Shown: positions 8,562-19,100 of the stretch, piece by piece
Numbering within the stretch: position 1 is the stretch's first letter
Layout: each line of letters begins with the position of its first letter
Source: Pseudomonadota bacterium
GTDB taxonomy: Bacteria > Pseudomonadota > Alphaproteobacteria > Acetobacterales > Acetobacteraceae
NCBI GenBank assembly: GCA_018240405.1
Contig: JAFEFW010000641.1
Coordinates: 1-64,000, forward strand
Direction: 5' to 3'
Length of the DNA: 64,000 nt
Program-made: the position numbers and the translations under genes
Notes under the pieces: generated by a model
Seen by the model: only the letters and a program-made list of their open reading frames with translations
The model's database searches: none
What the model was told of the DNA's origin: nothing

Positions 8562-9578
8562 TCACGTCAATCCGGAGCTTGTTTTGCCGCCATCGCGCGC
8601 CATCCCCTGCAACACGCTACGCCGCAGGACTTCGGCGTGCTGTCCGCATTCCTCCGCCCGCGTCAGTAAGGTGCGCGCCATCTGATGCTGGCCGTGCTCA
8701 GTGGCATCCCGAGCCATCTTCGTCAGCAGGATCCGTCGTTCCTCCAGGATCCGCAGCGCGATCCGCATCGCCTCGTCAACCGAATCCTCCTGCTGTGTCG
8801 ACAACGAATCAGCCGTGTAGGCATGGCCGACCTGACAGCGGAAGCGCAGGACCTTGTTGTCCCGAACTTGGGACATGACGCCGCCGCACGCGGGGCAGGA
8901 CAGTGCGACGGGATCGCCGATCGTGGCGATTTCGTCCGTCGTCACCTGCCGGCCGCGCGCGATATCCACTTCCAGCCGGATGTCGTCCGGCACCGGCGGC
9001 GAAGGTCCCGCCTCCTCGGTCATCAGCGTCGTCAGCAGGGCGCCGAGTTCGGACAACGGTGCCCGGTAATCGACGCTGCTGGTGCGCAGGGCGCCCAGCG
9101 GCATATCGGCCGCCACGGCGTCGCGTGGACCCTGCACAATTGTGACGCCGCCGCAGCGTTTGAGATCGGCCAGGCCGGCGGCGCCGTCGTTCAGCAGCCC
9201 GGTCAGCACCACGCCGATCGCGCGGCCGCCGTAGCTGATGCCGACCGACCGGAACAGCGGGTCGATCGCCGGCCGCACCATGTTCTCGCGCGGTCCGTTA
9301 CCCAGCCGGATGGTGCCGTCGATCACCAGCATGTGATGATCGGCGGGCGCGATGTAGATGCGCCCTTTTTCCAGCCGATCGCCATCGGTCGCGGTCGACA
9401 CCGGCAGCCCGGTATCTTCCTGAAGCAGCGCTGCCAGCAGGTTGTCGCCATGGGACGCGACGTGGATAACGATGAAGACGCTGGCTATCAGATCGGGCGC
9501 CAGGCCACTGCATAGCTCCCGCACCACGCTGACGGCGCCGAGCGAACCACCGATCGCAATGATGTCCCGCCTGGGCAT
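8562..9578 (-). CDS. stand-alone CheB methylesterase with C-terminal zinc-ribbon-like tail
   Basis: 338-residue CheB catalytic domain without the usual N-terminal receiver. The Ser-His-Asp triad is intact: Ser12 in IGGSLGA, His39 in IVIHV, and Asp in LTGLLNDGAAG (~132). The tail (~residues 225-335) carries SCPACGGVM and FRCQVGHAYTADSL, a CxxC...C/H pattern typical of this CheB subgroup, followed by helical segments. GGAGGGC precedes the ATG. It lies next to the CheB-CheR-HWE kinase, divergently transcribed. No chemotaxis operon (cheA, cheW, mcp) is present here, so it may act in a non-flagellar signalling pathway. Confidence 0.9.
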   Translation of the reverse strand: MPRRDIIAIGGSLGAVSVVRELCSGLAPDLIASVFIVIHVASHGDNLLAALLQEDTGLPVSTATDGDRLEKGRIYIAPADHHMLVIDGTIRLGNGPRENMVRPAIDPLFRSVGISYGGRAIGVVLTGLLNDGAAGLADLKRCGGVTIVQGPRDAVAADMPLGALRTSSVDYRAPLSELGALLTTLMTEEAGPSPPVPDDIRLEVDIARGRQVTTDEIATIGDPVALSCPACGGVMSQVRDNKVLRFRCQVGHAYTADSLSTQQEDSVDEAMRIALRILEERRILLTKMARDATEHGQHQMARTLLTRAEECGQHAEVLRRSVLQGMARDGGKTSSGLT

Positions 9579-9791
9579 CCGAGCCCTCCTTACCGGTGCA
9601 GAAACCGCGGGGCGATACGGCGGTTTGGTGGCTGCATGATCACGAAAACCCGTCGGCGATCCTCACGGGCCTTGGAGACCGAGGGTGAACGTGGCAACCA
9701 AGTGCCGGAGTCGGAAAGAACAGCCGACGAGATGTTTTCAATGAGGTACGGGATATTGGGTCGTTAATGAGGGTGACAAAAGGACACGGGC

Positions 9792-12700
9792 ATGGATGAC
9801 GACGGCGATCCCAGGATCGTTGGCATTGGCGCGTCGGCCGGCGGCGTACAGGCGCTGCAGGCGTTCTTCCAGGGTCTACCCGACGACACCGGCGCGGCCT
9901 TCGTGGTTGTGGTGCATCTCGACCCGGACGCGCGCAGCGAGTTGGTGCCGATCCTGGCCTCCAGGACCGGCATGCCGGTGCATCAGGTGCACGAGTCCGA
10001 AAAGTTGCTGCCGAACCAGGTCTACGTCATCCCGCCGGATCGGCGGCTGCATATCGCCGATCGCACAATTTCCGCGCTGCCGTTCGACGAACCGCGCGGC
10101 CAGCGCGCACCGATCGACCTGTTCTTCCGCTCCCTGGCGGAGCAGCACGCCAACGGCTTCGCCATCGTCCTCACCGGCGCCGGCAGCGATGGCGCAAGCG
10201 GTGTCAGGGCGGTGAAGGAAGCTGGCGGTATCATCCTGGTGCAGGACCCGAACGAGGCCGAGCACCCGTCGATGCCGCGCAGCGCCATCGCAACTGAGGC
10301 CGCTGATTTCGTGTTGCCGGTGCGCGAGATGGGGCGGCAACTGGCTGAGCTGTTGTGGAAGAGTGGCGCCGGCGGGACCATTGAGCCGCGCGACGGTGAT
10401 GAAGAGGTGCTGCGGCGCATCCTCGCTCATGTGCGGGTGCGGACCGGCCATGATTTCAGCCAGTACAAACGCGCAACAGTGTTCCGTCGCGTCGCCCGCC
10501 GAGCCCAGGTGACCCGACACGATTCGTTTGAGGACTACTACAGATACCTGCGCGACAACGTCGAAGAAGCGCAGGCACTGTTCAACGACTTCCTGATCTC
10601 GGTCACGACGTTCTTTCGGGACCCGCGCGTCTTCGAGGCCGTCGCCTCGGCCGCCATTCCCCATTTGTTCGACAACAAGGAAGCCGGCGACGTCATCCGC
10701 ATCTGGGTTCCCGGCTGCGCCACCGGCGAGGAGGCCTACACAATCGGCATCCTGCTGCTGGAGGAGGCGGCGAAGCGCGACGTCCGGCCCGAGATCCAGG
10801 TCTTCGGCTCGGACCTGGACGCCGGCGCCCTGGCCGTGGCGCGGGAGGGGCGCTACCCCTCGACGATCGAGGCCGATCTGACCGAGGACCGGCTGCGCCG
10901 GTTCTTCCAGAAGGAAGGCGACCATTACCGGGTACGCCGGGAACTGCGCGATATCGTGCTGTTCGCCAGCCACAGCCTGCTGCGCGACCCACCCTTCTCG
11001 CGGCTCGATATGATCTCCTGCCGCAATCTGCTGATCTACCTGGATCGCGAACTGCAGCACCAGGTCATCCACACGTTCCATTACGCCCTGGTTCCGGATG
11101 GCTTCCTCCTGCTCGGCTCCTCGGAAAGCGCCGACCAGCCACCGAACCTGTTTCGCACCGTCGATCGGGACACGCGCATCTACCGATCCGTGGTCATGCC
11201 CGACCGGCGGCCGAACCTGCCGGTCCTGCTGGGGCCCAATCATTTCGGCATCCGTGCGCCGGAGCCATCCCGCCGGTTCACCGGCAATATACCAAGCGAC
11301 GCCGGATCGCACCGTCAGTTGCTGGAGCGTGTGGCACCGCCCAGCATGCTGGTCGACAGCAATCACCACGCCTTGCACCTGTCGGAAAGCGCCGGCCTGT
11401 TCCTGCAGCCGGCCGGCGGACCGCTCAGCGTCGATGCCACGGACCTGGTGCGGCCGGAACTGCGCTTCGACCTCCGCTCCGCGCTGCATCGCGCGTTTGA
11501 GCGCAATGAAGCAACGCTGACCATGCCGATCCCGGTGCGGTTCAACGGCTCACCGCACCGCGTCCTGCTGCTGGTGAAGCCGGTGCCGCAGGACGATGAC
11601 CATCCGCCGCACGCCCTGGTCATGTTCATCGAGGGAGAAGCGATCGAAACCGCCGCCGGCGAGGAAACACGTCCTGAGTTCGGCCCGGCCGAGGAGACCA
11701 TCAGGCGGCTGCGTGAAGAACTGCAGGTCGCGCAGAACCGGCTGCGCGCCACCAAGGAAGAGTCCGAGGCGGCGACAGAAGAATTGCGTGCGGCTAACGA
11801 AGAGCTGCAGTCGATCAACGAGGAATATCGCTCGACATCCGAGGAACTGGAGACCAGCAAGGAGGAACTGCAGTCGATCAACGAGGAACTGCAGACCGTC
11901 AACAATGAGCTGAAGCTGAAGCTGGAAAGCGTCTCCCGCGCCAACAGTGACCTGCAGAACCTGATGGCGGCGACCGATGTCGGCACGCTGTTCCTCGACC
12001 CGATGCTGCGGATCAAACGCTTTACCCCGCGGCTGACCGACCTGTTCAACATCACCTCGAATGACGAAGGGCGGCCGATCACCGACTTTACGCACCAGCT
12101 CGACTATGATGGCCTCGCCGACCACGCCCGTGCCGTGCTGAAGGACCTGATGCCTGTCGAGCACGAGGTCGCCAGCCGGAACGGTAGCTGGTACCTGGCG
12201 CGCATTCGCCCCTACCGTACGGTCGACGACAAGATCGATGGCGTCGTCGCCACCTTTGTCGATATCACCGAGCGGAAGCGGTCAGAGGAAGCCGTGCGCA
12301 GCGGCGAGGAGCGCCTGCGGCAGGAGATGCGGCTGGTGGACCTGTCGCGGGCGCCGATCTTTGTCTGGGATTTTGATGGCGGTATCACCCAGTGGAACCG
12401 CGGCAGCGAGGAGCTTTACGGCTATCGCCGTGATGAGGCCCTGGGCCGGAATGCGAATGCGCTGTTGCGGACGGCCGTGCCGGGATCCAGCTTTGACGCG
12501 GTGCGGGAAAGTCTGCTGCGTGACGGTACCTGGAGCGGCGAGTTGCTGCATCAGGCCAAGTCCGGTGCGATCCTGACCGTGGAGAGCCAGATCGAACTGA
12601 CCGTCTCCAACGGGCGCCGGCTGTGCCTGGAAAGCACCCGTGACGTGACGGAACAGAAACAATGGGCACGACGGCAGCAATTGCTGCTGGGCGAACTCAA

Positions 12701-13280
12701 TCACCGGGTGAAGAACACGCTGGCCGTGGTGCAGGCCGTGGCGCGGCAGACGCTGCGGACGACCGACTCCTCCGAGGATTTCATCAAGCGGTTCGAGGGG
12801 CGGCTGATGGCGTTGGCGGAGGCGAACGGGCTGCTGGTCGACAACAACTGGCAGGGCGCTGACCTGGCCGACCTGGCGCGGCGGCAGCTTGCCGCATACA
12901 TGGGCAAGGATGCCAACCAGGTCAGGATCGATGGCGAGCCGATCATACTGCCAGCGGATCAGGCGACGCCGCTTGGCCTGGTGCTGCATGAGCTGGCAAC
13001 GAATGCCGCAAAATACGGCGCGCTCTCCACGGCCAGCGGTTCCGTAAGGCTGCACTGGACGATCGTGGATGGGCCACAGCGGCAACTGAGACTGGTCTGG
13101 CAGGAGCAGGGCGGGCCAGCGGTTACACCGCCGACGCGGCGCGGCTTCGGCGGCACGCTGATTGAACGAAGCCTGGCAGGCGCTGCGGTGCGCCGCGAGT
13201 TTCTGCCGGATGGGCTGGTGTGCACGATCGAACTGCCGCTGCCGGCGCAGCATCAGCAGGACGAACGGCTCCCGTCGTAG
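9792..13280 (+). CDS. CheB-CheR-PAS-HWE hybrid sensor histidine kinase
   Basis: 1162-residue multidomain signalling protein. Order: CheB methylesterase (~5-190, GIGASAGGVQALQ, LTGAGSDGASG). Then CheR methyltransferase (~200-460, FNDFLISVTTFFRDP, VPGCATGEEAYTIG, SCRNLLIYLD). Then a long coiled coil (~630-720, repeated EELQSINEE), two PAS domains (~730-850 and ~860-965), and an HWE kinase with phospho-acceptor His971 in LGELNHRVKN, N-box ELATNAAKYG and GFGGTLIERSL. HWE kinases are mainly alphaproteobacterial. Fused CheB/CheR may tune the sensor by reversible methylation, as suggested for this architecture. AAAGGA sits before the ATG. No transmembrane segment, so a cytoplasmic sensor. Confidence 0.94.
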   Translation: MDDDGDPRIVGIGASAGGVQALQAFFQGLPDDTGAAFVVVVHLDPDARSELVPILASRTGMPVHQVHESEKLLPNQVYVIPPDRRLHIADRTISALPFDEPRGQRAPIDLFFRSLAEQHANGFAIVLTGAGSDGASGVRAVKEAGGIILVQDPNEAEHPSMPRSAIATEAADFVLPVREMGRQLAELLWKSGAGGTIEPRDGDEEVLRRILAHVRVRTGHDFSQYKRATVFRRVARRAQVTRHDSFEDYYRYLRDNVEEAQALFNDFLISVTTFFRDPRVFEAVASAAIPHLFDNKEAGDVIRIWVPGCATGEEAYTIGILLLEEAAKRDVRPEIQVFGSDLDAGALAVAREGRYPSTIEADLTEDRLRRFFQKEGDHYRVRRELRDIVLFASHSLLRDPPFSRLDMISCRNLLIYLDRELQHQVIHTFHYALVPDGFLLLGSSESADQPPNLFRTVDRDTRIYRSVVMPDRRPNLPVLLGPNHFGIRAPEPSRRFTGNIPSDAGSHRQLLERVAPPSMLVDSNHHALHLSESAGLFLQPAGGPLSVDATDLVRPELRFDLRSALHRAFERNEATLTMPIPVRFNGSPHRVLLLVKPVPQDDDHPPHALVMFIEGEAIETAAGEETRPEFGPAEETIRRLREELQVAQNRLRATKEESEAATEELRAANEELQSINEEYRSTSEELETSKEELQSINEELQTVNNELKLKLESVSRANSDLQNLMAATDVGTLFLDPMLRIKRFTPRLTDLFNITSNDEGRPITDFTHQLDYDGLADHARAVLKDLMPVEHEVASRNGSWYLARIRPYRTVDDKIDGVVATFVDITERKRSEEAVRSGEERLRQEMRLVDLSRAPIFVWDFDGGITQWNRGSEELYGYRRDEALGRNANALLRTAVPGSSFDAVRESLLRDGTWSGELLHQAKSGAILTVESQIELTVSNGRRLCLESTRDVTEQKQWARRQQLLLGELNHRVKNTLAVVQAVARQTLRTTDSSEDFIKRFEGRLMALAEANGLLVDNNWQGADLADLARRQLAAYMGKDANQVRIDGEPIILPADQATPLGLVLHELATNAAKYGALSTASGSVRLHWTIVDGPQRQLRLVWQEQGGPAVTPPTRRGFGGTLIERSLAGAAVRREFLPDGLVCTIELPLPAQHQQDERLPS

Positions 13281-13288
13281 CAACCAGG

Positions 13289-13310
13289 TAGCGCCGATTG
13301 TGTGGCGCTA
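13289..13310. terminator. hairpin after HWE kinase gene
   Basis: Perfect 7-bp inverted repeat TAGCGCC/GGCGCTA with an 8-nt loop, starting 9 bp after the kinase stop and lying between it and a convergent small gene. The T-run is poor (TTCAG). Confidence 0.45.
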
Positions 13311-13372
13311 TTCAGTGCCAAAGTACACAAGCTCACGTTGGCAATGAAGCAGGGTCGTGCGCTAACGTTGGC

Positions 13373-13738
13373 CTACTCGCTCTTGCCGTGCCCAAGCTGA
13401 GCCTGGCGGCCCTCCAGCAGCTCCGTCGTCGCCTCCAGCAAGGCGCGGCTCCGCCGGATACAAGCAAAGCTGGCAAGTAACTGCTCCTCCAGCGTCAGCA
13501 TCCGGATTTGCCGTTCCTCCGCGAGATCAATGAGCGAGCGATCGTCCGCCGGCGGCCGGTTCGTCGCGGTGCTCACGCGTCTCGGTCCACACCATACTTC
13601 ATAGTCGTGGAACACGTCATGGGTCGACCGCAACAGTACCGTAGCCGTTTCCAGAGCCTCCGCGTCATCCTGAGCAATGAACGCTTCGGCTGCGGCGATC
13701 TTTTTGTACTCGTCTAACAAATAGACTCGGTAGCGCAT
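13373..13738 (-). CDS. small YLLDE/YEVWCG family protein (paralogue of the 58.1-kb gene)
   Basis: 121-residue soluble protein. Its N-terminal half carries YRVYLLDE, EAFIA, DDAEALETA and the ending YEVWCGPRRV; the C-terminal half is helical (LAEERQIRMLTLEEQL, SRALLEATTELL). AGGAG lies 7 nt before the ATG. The gene at 58147-58776 has the same two halves in the same order, so they are paralogues over the full length. It converges on the HWE kinase gene. I do not recognise a named domain; the compact alpha/beta N-terminus with a YE.WCG motif and its place beside kinases suggest a signalling accessory, which is inference. Confidence 0.8.
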   Translation of the reverse strand: MRYRVYLLDEYKKIAAAEAFIAQDDAEALETATVLLRSTHDVFHDYEVWCGPRRVSTATNRPPADDRSLIDLAEERQIRMLTLEEQLLASFACIRRSRALLEATTELLEGRQAQLGHGKSE

Positions 13739-13992
13739 GCAGCGACTCCTGAATGAGGAGCATAGCTGGCGATCAGTGGATCAGCCCGGCTATGATCTGT
13801 AACGAAAAGATCCAGGGTACCATTCGCACCGTCGTGCCCTCGGCAAACGCCAATGGCGGGATAACGTTGCATCCTGTGGCAAACGACAACACAACCCGGC
13901 ACCGCCAGGGTCAACCCGCTTCGGCTGTTCACGAACCGTTTGCACGCATCCGTGACCGGGGGGTGGCGTCGGTGGCCCTGGACGGAAGGCGT

Positions 13993-15498
13993 CTAGACGG
14001 CCGGCGCCGTCATGCGCCGGATGGTGCCGGTCGTGCTGTGGCCTTCCTGCAGCGTGACCAGGACCACACGGCCGCCCCGAGCCTGCACCTCCTGGCTGCC
14101 GACCACCTGCTCGACGGTGTAGTCCGAACCCTTCACCAGCACATCGGGCTGCAGCAGTTGGATCAGTTCCAGCGGCGTGTCCTCATCGAACAGCGTCACC
14201 AGGTCCACCGGCGCCATCGACGCCATCACCGTGGCACGGGCCATTTCATTCTGTAGTGGCCGGCTTGGACCTTTCAGGCGTTTGACCGAGGCATCGGTGT
14301 TCAGCGCCACCACCAGACGGTCGCAGGCGGCCCGTGCGTCGGAGAGCAGCCGGACATGGCCGGGGTGGATCAGGTCGAAGCAGCCATTGGCGAAGCCGAC
14401 CTTCAGGCCGCGGCGCTTCCAGTCCGCCACCTGCGCCGCCGCCTGCTCTCGCCCGACGACCTTGCGGTCGGTCTGCACGAGGTCGTCGAGGTGCAGCACG
14501 TCGAGCAATTCCTGGGCGGTGACCGTAGCGGTTCCTGGCTTGCCGACCGAGATGCCGGCGGTGGCATTGGCCAATACGGCGGCGTCCGGCAGTGAGGCGC
14601 CGGCGCCGAGCGCGACGGCGAGGCCAGCGACCAAGGTGTCGCCGGCGCCGGAGACATCCGCGACCTCTCGCGCGCGGGTCGGCAGGTGCAGGGCCGCCAT
14701 CTCCCGTCGCACCAGGGTCAGGCCCTTGGCGGAGCGGGTGACCAGTACGGCGTGGCCCTGCGTCTGTTCCAGCGCGACGCGGCCGGCGCGGTCTGCCTCG
14801 GAATCATGGTCGGCATCGATGCGGGTGGCCGTCCGCACTTCCAGCTCATTCGGCGTCAGGATGTCGGCGCCGCGATAGGCGGAGAAGTCTGGCCGCTTCG
14901 GGTCAGCGATCAGCAGCTTGCCGGTGCGCTCCAGCGCCAGCACGGCGTCCAGCACGCCATCGCATAGTACCCCCTTGGCGTAGTCGGACAGCACGACCAC
15001 GTCGACCGTGGGCAGATGGCGCTTCACCGAATCCAGCACCGCCGCCGCGGCGGTGTCGTCAAGCGGGGCGGTGGTTTCCTCGTCCAGGCGCAGCAATTGA
15101 TGCGAACCGGTCATGAACCGGGTCTTGGCCGTGGTCGGGCGGCCGGGCACGCGTACCAGGGCGGAGCTGATGCCGAGGGTTGTGCTGACCAGCGTCTCAA
15201 CCTGCTGGCCGGCCAGGTCCTCGCCAATGACGCCGACCAGCACCGCCTCCCCGCCCAGCGTGGCGATATTCAGGGCGACGTTGGCTGCGCCGCCCAGGGT
15301 GCAGCGGTCCCCCGAGGGACGCAGGACGGGGATCGGCGCCTCCGGCGACAGCCGGCTGACGGCGCCGGAAACATAGCGGTCGAGGATAATGTCGCCGATG
15401 ACCAGGACCCGGGCGCTGGAGAAGTGGCGGACGATGTCGGCGAGCTCGATATCGGTCGGCATCGCCGGTCGATCCTGCACGGGAGGCGTTTGCGTCAT
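13993..15498 (-). CDS. hldE: bifunctional heptose-7-phosphate kinase / ADP-heptose synthase
   Basis: 501 residues from the ATG at 15498; a longer reading starts at 15540. The N-terminal PfkB kinase domain has VIGDIILDRYVSG at its start and the ATP/catalytic signature DVSGAGDTLVAGLAV. The C-terminal cytidylyltransferase-like domain (~370-500) has FANGCFDLIHPGHVRLL and LNTDASVKRLKGPSRP. The enzyme phosphorylates D-glycero-D-manno-heptose-7-P and later adenylylates heptose-1-P, giving ADP-heptose for LPS core. It lies divergent from a polysaccharide operon whose large glycosyltransferase ends in a heptosyltransferase-type GT9 domain, so donor and user genes are adjacent. Confidence 0.95.
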   Translation of the reverse strand: MTQTPPVQDRPAMPTDIELADIVRHFSSARVLVIGDIILDRYVSGAVSRLSPEAPIPVLRPSGDRCTLGGAANVALNIATLGGEAVLVGVIGEDLAGQQVETLVSTTLGISSALVRVPGRPTTAKTRFMTGSHQLLRLDEETTAPLDDTAAAAVLDSVKRHLPTVDVVVLSDYAKGVLCDGVLDAVLALERTGKLLIADPKRPDFSAYRGADILTPNELEVRTATRIDADHDSEADRAGRVALEQTQGHAVLVTRSAKGLTLVRREMAALHLPTRAREVADVSGAGDTLVAGLAVALGAGASLPDAAVLANATAGISVGKPGTATVTAQELLDVLHLDDLVQTDRKVVGREQAAAQVADWKRRGLKVGFANGCFDLIHPGHVRLLSDARAACDRLVVALNTDASVKRLKGPSRPLQNEMARATVMASMAPVDLVTLFDEDTPLELIQLLQPDVLVKGSDYTVEQVVGSQEVQARGGRVVLVTLQEGHSTTGTIRRMTAPAV

Positions 15499-15673
15499 AC
15501 AGAAGGTCCTGTGCGGCGGTAACGGACGGTCACGGGCCATTTAGCAGGACGGATCACAGCCCGCACCTGCAAAAAAGCCTTACGTCGCTGTTCCCATTGC
15601 TGGTTGAACTTGGTATCGATGGCGTGCCTTTGCGGCACAGGGACCATCGATCTGGCGATCTCCAGGAGACCTC

Positions 15674-16069
15674 GTGAAATACCTTCCGCCTTTCGAATTG
15701 ATCCGCCGTTCCATTGAAATCTCTACTGTTCGCGGCGAGCTCCGCGTCAACATGGCCTATGAGGACTTTGTCAAAATCCTGCGGACCATGATTGCCGGCA
15801 TCGAGGTCGACGAAGCCTGGTATCTGCAGACGTATGAGGACATTGCCGCGGCGATCAAGGCTGGCGCCGTGCGTTCCGCCAAGCAGCACTTCGTCGATGA
15901 CGGCTATTTTGAAGGCCGCCGCCCGTTCCCGATGCAGGTGGATGAGCGCTGGTACCTGATGGAGAACCCTGACGTCGCCGATCACATCCGGCGCGGGGAG
16001 ATCACCTCGGCACAGGAGCATTTTGAGCAGGATGGCTACCGGGAAGGGCGCCTCCCGTTTGCCATGTAA
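15674..16069 (+). CDS. tandem-repeat protein of polysaccharide locus
   Basis: 131 residues, GTG start with AGGAGA 7 nt upstream. The protein has two copies of a ~45-residue module: W/Y-YL, then a D(I/V)A...I+.G.+.SA...F..DGY.EGR.PF pattern. Copy 1 covers ~residues 46-85 and copy 2 ~88-128. The repeat resembles the 'YL..YPDV..A...G....HY...G..EGR' element often found attached to glycosyltransferases; that is recalled, not searched. The 68-bp gap to the glycosyltransferase and common direction suggest an operon. No signal peptide or membrane helix. Function unknown; perhaps a scaffold for the polysaccharide enzymes. Confidence 0.8.
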   Translation: MKYLPPFELIRRSIEISTVRGELRVNMAYEDFVKILRTMIAGIEVDEAWYLQTYEDIAAAIKAGAVRSAKQHFVDDGYFEGRRPFPMQVDERWYLMENPDVADHIRRGEITSAQEHFEQDGYREGRLPFAM

Positions 16070-16137
16070 TGTCGTCCTGGGTCGTAACGGCCCGCACCTG
16101 GTAAGGCATCCGCGGTCGACGCGGCTGAAAGTCATGC

Positions 16138-19100
16138 GTGATGGCGCGAGATAGGGCGGCGATGAAGCGGAAGGGATCCGCGTCCCGGGCCGGACGCAAC
16201 CGGCAGGCCGACGCCCGAACGGCGGAGCCGGACCTGTTGGCCGCACCATCGCCTGACGCGACGCCGCCGGCCGCGGTCGCCCTGGCGCCGGTCATTGAGG
16301 TGTTCCCGAATGTCTTCGGCGGCCCGGCGCGCGACCGGTTCGACGTCACCATCATGGGCCGGGTGATCGCCCAGGTGCCGATCGAGAGCATCCGCCTGGA
16401 GTACGACGGCAACATCATCTCGACAACGACCTATGGTGAGGCTGAGACGGTTGCCGAGGTGATCGCGGCCGACGGCACGCCTGCGCAGCAGCAAAGCTTC
16501 CAGTTCAATATCGGGCGGAAGCTGGCGGGCCTGCCGGCTGACTGTACATTTGAAATCATCGCCCGGGGACCGGATGGCGTGGAAACCGCCGTGCCGCTGG
16601 TCATCGGCCTGACGCCGGGGACGCCGCGGCCGATCAATGTGATTTCCGCGCCGGTGCCCACCGAACCGAACCCGGACCGCCGGGCGTCGCATGGCATCCT
16701 GCAACTGGAGTGCGCCTGCATCGACAGCCAGGGCGTGCTGGTCGCCGGCGGCTGGGCGGTCGGGTTCGAGCCGATCGAAGCCGTGCAGATCAGCGTTGGA
16801 TCGGCTGGGTCGGCCACGGACGTCGGCGCGGCCGAAACCGGGCAGGAACGGGCGGACGTCGCCGGCGCCTTCCCGAACTACCCGCACGCCATGGAGTCCG
16901 GCTTCGCGCTGATCACAGAGCTGGATCCGGCGCTGCACGACGCAACGGCCCTGCATGCAAAGCTGCTGTGCCGCAACGGCTTTGTCATCGAGGCGGTTAT
17001 CCCGGTCGAGCGCATCAATGCCTGGACCGACACGCCGCTGGGCGCCATGGCCTCGGTGCAGGGGCGCCAACGTGACAGCGGCGCGGACCGCCCGGAACCC
17101 GTGTTCCGGATGTTCTGCGACGCTGCCGACCTGACCCATGACGGGCGCCTGTATGTCAACGGCTGGGCGGTCTGCGACTCCGGCATCCTGCAGATGCGGG
17201 TGATGCTGAACGACGACTTCATCGGTCTTGCCGCACTGGGACATGAGCGCTCGGACGTCGGTGCCGCCTACAAGGATATTCCGTCCGCGTATCTCTCTGG
17301 CTTCCAGTTCGAAACCCAGCTGCCCGGCAGCTTCGAGGGCGAGCACCGCATCCGCGTCATCGCCCGCAACAGCCGAGGCGAGGAGCAGGAGCAGGAGATC
17401 CCGGTCGCCGTCGTTCCGCCCGATGAGCCGGAACCGGAGCCGGAAGAGGAGATATCGCCGGAGTTGAAAGCGGAATTCCGCTTTGAGCTCGACGGGCCGG
17501 TGCTGGTCAACAACGAGGTGATGCAGCCGATCACCGGCCGGTTGACGATCGAGGGCTGGCTGCTGTCGCGCACCGGCATCGCCAGCTTCGTCGTCTTCCT
17601 GGACGACCAGCGGCTCGGCGACGTGCATTATGGCCTGGCGCGGCACGATGTCGGCAACGCGTTTCCGGAATGGCCGGACTCGGTGCGCAGCGGCTATGCG
17701 TTCCACTGTCCGCCGCGCAGCCTGCGCGACGGCCAGCATACCGTCCGGCTGGAGATCACCGCACATAGCGGCCTGAAGCTGGAGCGGAGTTTCCGCATTT
17801 CGGTCAGCCGGTCGGAAGAGCTGGTCGATAACCTCGCCATCCGCCGCAAGGTGCCGCTGCCCGAGATCGACATCATGCGAGCGGTGCTGTCCGACCTGGA
17901 CCATCACCCGGCGTTCCGGCTGATCCTGCGGCAGCCGGCCGCCTACGATCGCGAGCGGCTGGCGCAGACCTTGAATTCATTGCGGACACAGGTCTACGCC
18001 AACTGGTCCTGCCGCATTCTTGCCGAGACCAAGGAAGTTGCCGCCGAGGTTGAGGCGCTGCTGCGCGATACCGAGTCCGACATCAAGGACCGTATCACGG
18101 TGGTCAGTCCGGCGGCCAAGGCGGCCTGGCGTGCGCCGTTGGCGGCTGCCGGGTCCGGCGGCCCGGAATTCTACGGTCTGCTGTCGGCCGGCGACGAGCT
18201 GGGTGTCGATGCGCTGCTGGAAGTTGCCGCCGCGGCGGCCATGGATCGCAGCGCGACGTTGCTTTATAGCGACGAAGTGCGGACCAGCCCGGCTTCGCAG
18301 GAACTGGAGCCGTTCTTCAAGCCCGACTACACGCCGGACCTGCTGCTGTCGATGAACTATATTGGCCGGCCCTGGTTTGCGGGGGGGACGCTGCTGGCGG
18401 CGACCGGTGCGACGCCCACCATGCTGGCGAAGTCCGGGGAGTATGATCTTGTGCTGCGGTGCGCCGAACAGGCGCAATCGGTGCATCACCTGCCGAAGCT
18501 GTTGTGTCAGCGCAACACGGCGGAGCTTGACACGCCGGCGCAGGAGGCGGCGGCACTGAGCGCGGCGATGGCCCGGCGCGCCATCGCAGCCACGGTCAGC
18601 GCCGGTTCGGTGGCCGGCACCTGGCGGGTGCGGCGGACCACCCCGGCGAAGGGCAAGGTATCGGTCATCATCCCGACCTGCGCCGCGCACGGCTATATCG
18701 AGACCTGCATCAAGACGTTCCGTGAGAAGACCCGATACACCAACTACGAACTGATCGTCGTCGACAACATCCCCGAGAAGCAGCTCGCCTGGAAGGTCTG
18801 GGTGATGCAGAACGCGGACAAGGTCGTCGACATGCCGGACGCGTTCAACTGGTCGATTTTCAACAACCGCGCCGCGGCGGTTGCCGACGGTGAATACCTG
18901 CTGTTCCTGAACGACGATATCGAGATCACGCAGGAAGACTGGCTGGACGTCATGCTGGAGCATGCGCAGCGGCCGGAGGTCGGGCTGACCGGGCCGCGCC
19001 TGCTGTATCCGGACGGCAAAGTGCAACACGCCGGAATGTTCCTGGCAGCTAATGGTATCGGCCGCCATGCCTTCCGCTTCGCCGCACCGGATGAGCCTGG

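Noticed and set aside
9876-11489. 537-residue minus-strand open frame
   Set aside because: Antisense to the CheB/CheR part of the HWE kinase, which has clear catalytic motifs.
16132-17907. 591-residue minus-strand open frame
   Set aside because: Shadow of the glycosyltransferase N-terminal modules; low-complexity Arg/Asp/His content.
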